Assembly (NCBI RefSeq): GCF_001638985.1
Contig: NW_017265138.1
Span: forward strand, 2,495,882-2,559,881
DNA: 64,000 bases
From: Phycomyces blakesleeanus NRRL 1555(-)
Taxonomy: Eukaryota > Mucoromycota > Mucoromycetes > Mucorales > Phycomycetaceae
Direction: 5' to 3'
Below are positions 13,110-23,100 of this stretch, piece after piece. The translations under genes were made by a program, and so were the position numbers. Position 1 is the stretch's first letter. Each line of letters opens with the position of its first letter. The notes below the pieces were generated by a model, which did not search any database, was not told the origin of the DNA, and saw only the letters and a list, made by a program, of their open reading frames with translations.

Positions 13110-14465
13110 TCATCGCTGAGGATTGATCTCAGTAGTAGGGTATCTAACAGGATCCATCTTGAAGATACTGTATTGTCCCTACAATCACAACAATATAAAC
13201 TCATTATAATATACTGATGACAATTTTCTGTACATAATAATAACAAGTATTTACCTTTTGAGTCAGTTTTGCCACATGTTTCCTATGAACTAAAGCATTC
13301 AGACACACAGTAACGGCGTATTTTGGAAGTTCAGTAGACTTGACAATATCATCAAGCAATCTAAGTATAATAACATTAGCTCATTATCAAAGCAAATAGA
13401 CCAAGTATCTGTACTTACGCTCCATCCGGGCGAGACATGAGGGATTCAAGAATTAATTTTGTTTGGTCAAAGCGTTCCTTTTGTACCCAAACATAAGTAT
13501 AACGATTGATCAGTTAATCCAATATTTACACTATTTCAACAATTGTCCAACCAGTTACCTTTTTATCACGGAATTCAATTGGTAGTTGTTCGATGATCTT
13601 TTTCGTATTGAGCTACATAAAATAATATACGATAGGTAAATACATTAAATCCACACACATACACACATTGTATATAGGTATAGATATACACCTTTCGGGT
13701 AAATCTATTCGATTGAGCGACTGATATCTTGCTTGCTGGATTTCCGGTAGATTTATTTGATGTTCTAGGTCCAGTTCTAATAATTGGTCTTGATGGTGTT
13801 TCTTTGGAGTTTCGTTTTGTAATACGTTTAATAGTGTCTTTTGTTTTTTCTTGTGCCGGTGATTTATCACTAGGCTGAATATCTTCTATAGTTGTGTTAT
13901 GTACTGCTGAAAGGTCTGTATATAGATGGTGTACCTTTTTTTTAGTACAAGTAGGAAACATCAAGGGTAAATGTTGCACGTTATTTTATATAAATCATAC
14001 CTGACACAAAGGGTCTTTGGAGATGACTGTGGTTTTCAAATGATTCTTTGACAGGTGCCTGTTAGTAGGAAATATAAAAATAAGTCAATATTAAGTTTTA
14101 ATTCTTTTTATTTATTTAATTCTTTTTTTTTTAAATTATTTATGTGTGCATAATTGCATTCTTACTTGTGGCCAGTCAACTGTACCACCAATTGTAGATA
14201 AACCAAATATGAATGCTCCAAAGGATCGATTAAAGCCATCAAATGATGTTCCTACTTCTTTGAGCTTTCCGAGATTACGCTCCATTATTGCAAATTCATC
14301 GGCAAGAGCTCTCAATCGAGGCCCAAGTTCATCAAATCGTGTTGATTGTGGATCTGAATTATAGATGGGCTGTGGTAAGGCAAATGTAGCCTGACCAGTA
14401 GGTTTATTTATAGTTTCATTTTGAGACGTCGATGTCGGATTGTCAGCATCCGGCTTAGGAGGCAT
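13110..14465 (-). CDS. DAM1: DASH complex subunit Dam1-like, with C-terminal extension
   Basis: Seven exons: 14465-14166, 14058-14001, 13915-13692, 13612-13559, 13477-13419, 13360-13255 and 13178-13110. All join in phase to 289 residues. Residues about 43-100 match the Dam1 family core: FDEL...LADEF...ERNL, then FNRSFGAFIFGL, equivalent to the FNESF.SFLYGL of ascomycete Dam1. DASH/Dam1 forms rings that couple kinetochores to spindle microtubules. A Lys/Arg/Ser/Thr-rich linker (about 120-194) follows. Residues about 205-275 (LILESLMSRPDGALLDDIV ... GQYSIF) look like a small winged-helix fold, not usual for Dam1. The acceptor of intron 4 (CAAAAG before GAACGC) is the least certain junction; it was chosen because other acceptors give stops. 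An upstream in-frame ATG at 14534 would add 23 residues resembling 5' UTR. The kinase gene lies upstream on the same strand, about 495 bp away. Confidence 0.72.
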
Positions 14466-14534
14466 TGTAATGAATCTGGTCTCGGTTATACACGAGAAAG
14501 AAGAGAGAAAGAGAAAGAAAGATGGTGATGCCAT

Positions 14535-14959
14535 TAGTCCTTGACCATCCTTTTCTTCCCTTTATTTTTCATTGAGCAACAAAGTCACAGCACCTTTTCA
14601 CATAAATATATATACGCGCACATATATAGATACATGTGTTTGTGTGTGTAAAAGATAGAACTTCTTTAGTGTTAGCGATATTATTATTATTATTATTATT
14701 ATTAAAAAAATAAAGAAATGTGGAGCCATATTTTGATTGGTTTTAAAATAAAAGTAATGGTGGTTAATGAGTATTCAAAGATGTGTGCTAAGAAGGAAAT
14801 GAGAATAAAACATTCGACTCCAGAAGTATAAAGGTTTTCATGAACTGGCAGATATAATAATAATGAAGATTAAGCCTACTAGAGGTGAATAAATAAAGAA
14901 AGGCATCGCTTGAAAAATAAATAAATCAAAGCTCATGCCCGTATTCCATTTGTTATAAT
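14535..14959. other. Intergenic DNA between the kinase 3' end and the Dam1-like gene
   Basis: A 425-bp spacer that serves as the promoter region of the Dam1-like gene. It holds an (ATT)n microsatellite at 14680-14703 and A-rich tracts. No other element is seen. Confidence 0.6.
14680..14703. repeat. (TTA)n microsatellite
   Basis: Eight tandem copies of the trinucleotide lie in the spacer upstream of the Dam1-like gene. Confidence 0.9.
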
Positions 14960-15417
14960 TTAAGAAGATCTAATCTGCCCGAGTGCTCCCTCCATGACTT
15001 GTAACCATCCATCCAATTCACTCAATACCAAAGACAGTTCTTCTTGAAGCTCTGTTGGATCTCGAAGCCCATCCAGGTGGGGTGTGTGAATTGGTGGACC
15101 ACCATATGCTGGTTGTCCACCTAAAGATGACGGCGGTGGTCTATCAGAATCAGGCGAGTTTGTCCACAAAACCTCAGACGTTGGTGTGTGGCCCATGCTA
15201 TCCAAACCTTCATCTCTTCTCATTGTCCTCGTATCAGATTCAGAAAGCGTGGGCGCTAATGGAATGGGTCCTAAAGAAGGAGGTTGGGGTGAAAGTCCAG
15301 GATGATGACGAGCAGCCTCTAAAGCCTTGCGGATTTCAGTCTATACAAGATTATTAGACAAATACAGACGAGTTTTAATTTACATTATACACACATTTTG
15401 CTGTTGTTGTTATTGCT

Positions 15418-15455
<38 letters not shown>

Positions 15456-18036
15456 TTTCTTTTTCTCATACCTTGCGAGTATTTGCCACATTATCGGCAC
15501 TAATGCTGCGTCTATGAGGAGATTCGTGAGCTTGCTTCTTTTGCTGGTCCCCAGGATCTTTTGGTTTGGTATCTGTTACATTAGCTTGCATAGATTGTTG
15601 GTAGATCTGTTGTTGTCTGTTTGCCATCAGGGCCTTGAGAGGCACACGATCCTCTTCATTGTGCCTTAGGCTGGTAGCTGACCTGACACGTCTAGCGAGT
15701 GGAGATGTACTCATTAGAGTTGGTTTGAGACTTAACGAGGGCTGCAATTCTATGGTAGAGATCGATGCTGTTCCAGGAACAGATAGAGCGGTGGGATGAT
15801 TAGGTTTTGGATCAATAGTAAGTTGCTCTCTGACTGTGGTTTGGTCAGAGTGTGAGCGTGCTCTAGACATAGGGCGATCACGGATGCCATCTTCGGGAGA
15901 TTCTGGGCGAGAACGAGGCGATAGTTTAGGAACTGATGTACTCAAAAGTTGCTGTTGCTGCTGTTGACCATTGTGACGAGCTTGTGCTCCAGGAACGAGA
16001 CGTCCACTACTAGATAATGCATCGATGCTGCTTTCAGAATTTATGGAGAGATTAGCCATGCTTGGCTTGAGAGAAAGAGGACTAGGAATCCTGGAGATAT
16101 TAAGAGGATCATCTTTTTGCGTCAAGGGCGTATTTGGATATGAAGACGGGTAAGGGGAGAAGGAGGGAAGATCGAGAAGAGGCTTGTTATTATTGATGTC
16201 GAGGGGTTCTGAGGAAGGTTTGATAGACGATTCGGAAAATCCTGAAGGTACGAGGGCAGGACGAGTAGGAGAAGATCCAAGCGTAATGGGTTGATTAGGA
16301 AAGTGTGGTGCCGTACGTTCTGAAGAAGACATTTGAGGTTGGGGCTGCTGTGGGCTATTGTTGAATAATCTCACCAGAGGAAGAGACTCTGGATTGCGGT
16401 ATGGACGAGTTGTGAGCGCTTCTGGTTGCGGCTGTGGTTGTGGTTGTAGCTGAGAGGCGAGTTGTGCATTGGCTGGAGAAACAGTGGATGATTTTAACCT
16501 GCGGCTTGGATTGGATTGCTGTGTCCTTATTGTCTACTCGTCCCCATTCTTTCTTTTTTAACTAAAAAGTAACGATATGTTTATTGTATTTTACCTCAAA
16601 CTCCCATGCCTCTTCTTGGATATCCTCAAAATCATCCAAACCAGACTCTTCTCCTTCACTGAGACATGTTAGCTAAACGTAAGTAAAAGGTTTATTTCCA
16701 CAAAATTGAGCGTATTACCTGTTACTGAGATCATTTGAGACTATACTACACCGTTTTGCTGCCTCACTTGTCTTCTTCCATTTATCGTAGCGCCCAATCA
16801 CTTCTCTCAATATTGACTTTGTTTTGCTAGATCCTTTGATAAACTTTGATTTCGACAATTCTTCTGCACTAAGTCTCTATAGTTTAACCACACACAAACA
16901 CACACAGAATTAGTAAATAATATCCACCAAAACTGTTGTTGTTCCTCACCTCTTCTGGGTCTTCACAAAGACACATATCGATAAATTCACGTATAGCAGG
17001 TGAGAATTTGTCTTCGAGGCGAGGAGGTTTTGATCGGGGAATGAGAATAACAGCTCTCATGGGGTCAACATGGGATAGAGGTGGGTTTCCCGTGGCCATT
17101 TCATAAACTGTGATTCCCAGAGACCATATGTCTGCCTATGCCATCCCCCAAGAGATCAATATACGCTGGTTGTAAAGCAGGTATTATAAATTACCTTGTA
17201 GTCGTACGAAGCACCTTCTTTAATAACCTCAGGCGCCATCCAGTAACTAGGAACCTATTTATATTAGTGTCTTATTTTCTTACCACCCTAAGAAATATTA
17301 ACATACGGTGTTCCAACAAAGGTATTACGCTTAAGTGAATTGATGACCTGACCGGCCACTCCGAAATCGCACAATTGGACACTTCCTTCGGCCGTCAAGA
17401 GAATATTGGCAGCTAAAAAAAAGCAAAAAAAAAACGTACAAGTAAAATTTAATTCGATAGTCTTTGTTCGTAATATTTTAGTTACCTTTGATGTCTCTAT
17501 GAATAATGCGGTTTTTGTGCAGGTAAGCAAGGGCAAGGAGTACTTCTCTTGTGATGACCGAGATATATTTTTCTTCGAGATCTCCTGCCTTCATCTATAG
17601 AGCCAACAGATCGTCAGCCAAAAAGGAACATGAATTTGCGGCAAAAATATAACCCTTACTTACAACAGTCCTCACACTTCCACCTGCAGCATAGTCCATA
17701 ATAATCCATAGTTTGGTATCGTTTAGTATGCTTCCGTAGTAAGGTGTGATGTTTTGGGAACGGGCATGAGTGAGTTGAGATAAGAGTGCAATCTCATTCT
17801 GAATGTCATCCACATCGTCTTCCTCGGTGTCCAAATTGAGTACTTTAATAGCTACAATCTTTTTGGTCTGGTTATTGACGCTGTAATAAAATCGATTGAG
17901 TAAAGTGGGATTGATTAAATGAGTCATAATTAAGACCCTACCCTTTGTAGACTGAGCCATAAGCACCTTTGCCGACCCGTTTGAGCTTTGTGTACAGTTG
18001 TGAGGCCGGTACAGCTTGATTGTGTTTCATAGCCAT
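14960..18036 (-). CDS. Ste20/GCK-family protein kinase, Kic1/Nak1-like
   Basis: Ten exons: 18036-17942, 17880-17664, 17594-17486, 17412-17307, 17246-17195, 17135-16950, 16876-16719, 16658-16595, 16533-15472 and 15340-14960. The joined frame gives 809 residues. The kinase domain spans about 15-270: glycine loop GKGAYG, VAIK Lys44, HRD Asp138, DFG Asp156 and the activation segment TFVGTPYWMAPE (176-182). The stretch [21 protein letters not shown] matches the Nak1/Kic1 branch of Ste20 kinases, and the (D/E)-W-(D/E)-F-(D/E)-T-I-type linker after the domain also fits. These kinases act upstream of NDR kinases (MOR/RAM pathway) in polarity and septation. Residues from about 310 to the end are low-complexity Ser/Pro/Gln, finishing in a helical [19 protein letters not shown] segment. 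All catalytic residues are intact. The second ATG at 18030 is an alternative start. Confidence 0.87.
15418..15454. repeat. (TAG)n microsatellite in kinase intron 9
   Basis: About twelve copies of the trinucleotide lie within the last intron of the kinase gene, close to the splice donor. The tract is likely length-polymorphic. Confidence 0.9.
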
Positions 18037-19130
18037 ACCAAAATAAGAAGAAGAAATGGTAAAATAAACTAAAATGTAATAAAAAAAATATGGAGAGAGA
18101 AAGAGAGAAAGATAGTGATAGAGGTAGAGGTGGAAAAAGAAAATGCTAAAGTACCAAAAAAAGCAAGGGAACTTTCCAAGATGTAATGGTATTTTGTTAA
18201 AATTATATGTGTAATTTTTGCAGCTTTCACCAAAATAAAAATAGATTTTGCGATGAGAGAAAATACTTGGTAAAATATTGCGCTCAAATGGGATACTTGA
18301 CCAATTAAATTAGTTTAACACCGAATTTGAAGATGATGAACATCTATTCCAGGCATACGCTCGTAAACAACCAGTTTGGCAACAAGTTGCAACTCGGTTC
18401 CTGATCACTCCTACCTTTCTTACGTTTGAGGACCTTCTCCTCCCAACTTCTCCGTTGTCCGTTAAAGTCAAAAACAACACAGTGTCCTCATATATTGTTC
18501 TGAAATGCAACTCTAGGTGCTATATGGGAAGCTCACTTCTAATATATCTTCAAGGATATTCCCTTTGTCACTAGCCGAATTGCAGCTATTGCCACCTTAA
18601 ACATTAGACGGCTCGAGCTAGAAGAATCTATCCAGAGTACAGCTTAAGTTCTTAAATATTTAGCCTTAGGGCATATAATTTTCTCAATAAACAACACAAA
18701 AAAAATAGTTCAACACTATGGTTAAAAAGAAATTGTACATTTTGTAGAGTAAAATAACAATAGAAGATATTTGAGGGTAGAGATTTATTCATGGCTGCAA
18801 TTGAAGCCATCACATCTTGATTTTGTGCTCTTATTTGTATGCTTCATTTGTAGCTTATAATCTTTATAGAATCGAGAATAGAAGCACAACGCCTTTCTTT
18901 TTTAATACGCAGAAATCAAAAAGTCAAGCGTGTAAGCGTAAATTTGAGTGTTGTAATCGCAATATATATATATATCATTCTTGATTGCAATTGTGTATAC
19001 ATATTATACACTTTAATATGCAATTATAGTTTTAGCATTAAGTAAAATCCTACAAATAAATAAAGCTCTAATGCTATTTCCAATAGAGTCAAATAAACAT
19101 TGGTACACAGTTTGTACACTTTTACTATTT
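18037..19130. other. Divergent promoter region, kinase side
   Basis: Intergenic DNA between the divergently transcribed kinase and Paladin-like genes. Apart from the dispersed-repeat relic at 18490-18712 it is AT-rich and has no supported gene. Confidence 0.5.
18490..18712 (+). repeat. Diverged dispersed repeat, copy 2 (coding-like relic)
   Basis: This is the partner of 11480-11697. It shares GGGAAGCTCACTT, a frame with SRIAAIATLNIRRLELEES, and the AATAAACAACAC plus poly(A) 3' end. The frame is broken by stops both upstream and downstream. It is more decayed than copy 1. Confidence 0.5.
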
Positions 19131-19378
19131 GGTGTGGACAGACTAAAAAGTTCAAAAAAAAGTTCAAGCGACTCTGACTGAATAGTCTTCTTCCATTGCC
19201 CAATGGATTGAGAGTAAGATCATGTTTTTGGTGGAAGAAATGAGTCACAGGGTGCAAAACTTAAAAAAACCTACAATAAAATAGTTCTTACTTGATAGAA
19301 GAGATACTATTATGACCATTTAATTTTATCTAATATGCATTTGAACCAATTTTGAACTTTTAGTCTGTCCACACCAAC
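19131..19378. mobile_element. MITE-like element with terminal inverted repeats
   Basis: GGTGTGGACAGACTAAAA(A)GTTCAAAA at 19131-19158 is repeated in inverted orientation at about 19349-19376, with one single-base length difference. The arms enclose about 190 bp without an ORF. The length, the TIRs and the lack of coding capacity fit a non-autonomous Tc1/mariner-type MITE. The terminal bases and target duplication are not clean, so the exact ends are uncertain. Confidence 0.65.
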
Positions 19379-20136
19379 CGAGAAGCTCATACACACAATG
19401 AAGTCACCAAAAAGATATTTACACCTCAGTGACATCCTTTACGGACATTTAATCCAAAATGCAGGAAGTGTACCAAAAAAGGATCCTGTCAGGTCCACCA
19501 CATGCGTGCATCCAACGCACTACAAAAAGTCTAATTAATACTCCGAAAACCGTTTAAGCACGGGCACAACATCTAGAATAGAAGTGTATATCACTTGAAA
19601 TAAACAGAGGCTGTTGTTTAATTGTGGCTTTGGAAAGGCAGTAATCATCAAACAGTCTAAGCGTATAATGAATCAGAGAATGAAAAGATGTCCATGAAAG
19701 GTACTATAAATTGTCGCCCTGTTTTTCTCCTTTTTATTTTTGTGACACTTGCCTTGCATCGGCCATTCAACTGCTGCATAGAGGTAAAGGACCATTTTTG
19801 ACTGACAAAGTAAGCGATCTTGATAGAGGTGGTCTGCCAAGGAGCAGCCATAAGAGTACCGACGTAGAAAACAGGTGCCCTGAGCAAGTGAGCAACCAGG
19901 ATTAGTCCATTCGCTCGCTTCCCATTGATCGCCACAGGAACAAGAACAGGACTGCACAGCCAGTATTACGTCACTTGTCAAGCCAAATTTAATACCAATA
20001 AAATCCCAACCAAGATTTTCACACATCCCCTTCTTATCTCTTTACCTTTCTTTCTTTCTTTCTTTCTTTCTTTTATTCATTCTTATTTATTTATTTATTT
20101 TTTAAAAAAGGAAAAAAAAAGAAAACCAAAATCAAA
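19379..20136. other. Promoter region of the Paladin-like gene
   Basis: The stretch ends in a pyrimidine-rich run including (TTTC)n at 20046-20074 just before the start codon, a common feature of fungal core promoters and leaders. Minus-strand frames at 19657-20026 are Cys-rich but have no recognisable domain, so I do not call them genes. Confidence 0.5.
20046..20074. repeat. (TTTC)n microsatellite in a 5' flank
   Basis: Seven tandem tetranucleotides lie about 60 bp upstream of the Paladin-like ATG, on the coding strand, forming part of a CT-rich leader. Confidence 0.85.
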
Positions 20137-23100
20137 ATGTCAACACCACCAAAAGATCATAATGGGATGACGTTCTCACCAGGTTCTTCACCTAATTCGA
20201 TGGGTTCCAACTGGCTTTACAACAAAAGTGCTCGAGGAAACTCACCTCGTCTTGTCCAGCGACGACTGACTGATGCGGATCATGCAAAGCCACGCGCATT
20301 TGTTCCTCAGCGATTGTAAGCAAATATAACTAATTTTCTTTTTAAAAAAAAACCTAATTTCTATTTTGATTTCTGCCTATATTATTGCAGTGACAAGAAC
20401 GAAGGCTACAATTCACCAAGACGAGTTTCCCAGTCGTTTCCTATTCATGACACACCCGACTTCACAACCGGACCACGTTTGATCGGAAAACCGAGCCAAC
20501 CTTCACTTGATCCCCGGCAATGGCTAAATCAAGTGACAAGTCTGGTCAAGACTCGAAACGGAAGTGTACTTGGTCGTAATGCTATCCTTAAAATGGATCA
20601 TTTTTCAAGTGGTAAATATATCCTGCTTAAAAGAAGATGGAAAGCGGAAATAATAATAATAATAATAAGATAAAATATAAAACTCAATACGCATCAATCA
20701 CAGGTACCAATACAAAACTGGATTTTCATTTGCAGGGAGCACCTAACTTCCGTGTTGCAGAACTTAGTGTATATGGTGTTGCACAACCGACGGTATGTGT
20801 ATATCTCTTGTCTAGAAGGCGTGAGAATATGAAGGGTATTTTTGCCAAATTTAAGAGTAACAGAGGGTTTCATGATAAGAGTTTTGGAACTTAATAAGGG
20901 GAAAATATTGGTATGCTGACCATCAAATATGGGACTATATTTGTGTACAGGTCATTGGCTTATCAAGCATTCTCGCGCTCTTACACTGTCACCCAAAAAG
21001 CCATACTCCACAGTCTTGTACTTGGTAAGGAAGTCAAAATCTTTATCTATTTATTTGATTGATATTGACGCAGAATATAGGTTCCTGACAAGAGAAGAGC
21101 CTTTGGGTATGTACGGGATATGCTTTATAAATAAAAGAAAACATTATTTAATTTTGAAACTTATGGTTTGTGTAGTCTATTTGAATGGATACCCTTATGT
21201 GTTGAGAGACTACGCTAGTCCGATGCAGAACATGAGTACCTTCCTAGGAATCAATGCAGCCCGGTTAGAAAAGGTTGAGGAACGCTTAAAAGATGATGTA
21301 CTCAAAGAGAGTAAAAAAATGGGCGGTCTGCTGCTAGTACATCAGGAATTAGGTATGTTTAGGTTGCCATTATAGAGCTACTTCAGCGATTGTACTACAT
21401 GTTAACTATATTTCACTAAATTCATAGCTGATGGGTCTGTGGTGCCTTGCTTTATCGCTGCCGACAAAGTACAAACACCGCGAGAAGGTAAGATAAGCTT
21501 TATATATATATATATATCTTTCTTTTTTTTTATAGCTTTTTATAAATTAATTTTGCACAATAGTATTTGAAGCGTTCCAAGCACAAGGATACCGTATCAA
21601 ATATTTTCGTATCCCTATCTCGCCCGTACAAGCACCCGAAGACAATTACTTTGACGAATATGTGCGTGTCATCAAAACACTTGAGCCCACGGACCCTCTC
21701 ATCTTTAACTGTGGCATGGGCGCCGTTCGAAGTAAGTGCCTTAATAAGCCAATCAAAGTATACAATGCTCACATGTCACCTTTAGCAACCGTCGGCATCA
21801 TTGTAGCTCAGATTATCCGAAGAACACAGCTGATTGAAAGAGGTGACCCAGATCCATTCCCTATTCCTGGCTACACTTACAGTGCACAAGGCAACGGTCA
21901 AGCCACAGAGCAATCTAGTGCATTTTCCTCTGACATTGTCAAAGGCCTTGAAGAAGCTGATACAGTCAGCACTCAAAACCATGCTCTTCTGAGAGTTATC
22001 TATGTACTCGAAAAAGGTATATAATACAACCTTAATGTCTAGTCTCACAAGTCAATCAATAAATAGCATTAGATTCAAAGATGTCCCCTCGTTCGGCAAT
22101 TGAATGGACTATGGAAAGAGGAAGTTTGATTGAGAATCTGAAGGAAGCAATTCTCGGCAACTACCAGTCGGTCCTATCACTTGCATCTGTCCTTGACAGT
22201 GGTGTGTTTAGCAAGCGAATGCTAGACAAGATCATTGATCGGTGTAAGTCTATATTAAAACTAATGGTATATCATTGTATTGATTTGATTTTGACTTGCA
22301 AAAAAAAACACCCCTCAAAAAACAGCTGATGCGGTGATCAACATTCGAGAGGATATTCTGACAAACCGAATCCGTCAAACCACCCAGACATTCTCGTCCA
22401 AAGAAGATCCAAGAAACTCGTACCTGGCTAAGGCTATGGCGGGTCTTCAGAGATACTCGTTCTTGCTGTGTTTTACTGCATACATCAATGAATCACCAGA
22501 CACTCGTTTTGAAACAAGATTCTCAGATTGGGTTAGAGCTCGCTCTGAGATCTGGACTATGATCCAGCATTTGAGACGTAAAGGACCCCAGTTTTACCTT
22601 TTCCGCCCTGTCGATGATCTTCGCAATCTTACCTCAAACAAAAACCCAGGCGTGATGGCAGGTCGTCATGGTGAATTTGGCTATGGCCAAGGCATGTTTG
22701 AAATGATGGGTGCTGGCGCCCAGTCTGGAACTGTTGCAAGCGAAATGGAGGACTTTATTCTCAAGGTAAATTCAATAACAATAGTATCAAGTATTAATAA
22801 GAATCCTTCTGGTCACAACTCATCTAAATGAAATTATTTAAATAATACAGGCACGTACAGGTGTCGTATTGACTTCCCAGACAATTCTCAAGGTTGATTT
22901 CTGGCGCCATTGCTACATGGATGAAACCGAAAATAATGAAATGCTCTCAAGAGCTCATACCCCAAGCTTTACCCCTGTCGATCCTCTCGCGGATGCCCAA
23001 TCTCTTGAGATGAGCGACAGCAAGAAGCACCATATATTCTTTATAGATGGTGTCTCAAACTTTAGACGAGTCAGACACACTCATGTGTATGGTGTTGCGC

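Noticed and set aside
19657..20026. Two overlapping minus-strand ORFs (92 and 117 codons)
   Set aside because: They lie in the Paladin-like promoter, have no recognisable domain and no convincing splice structure.
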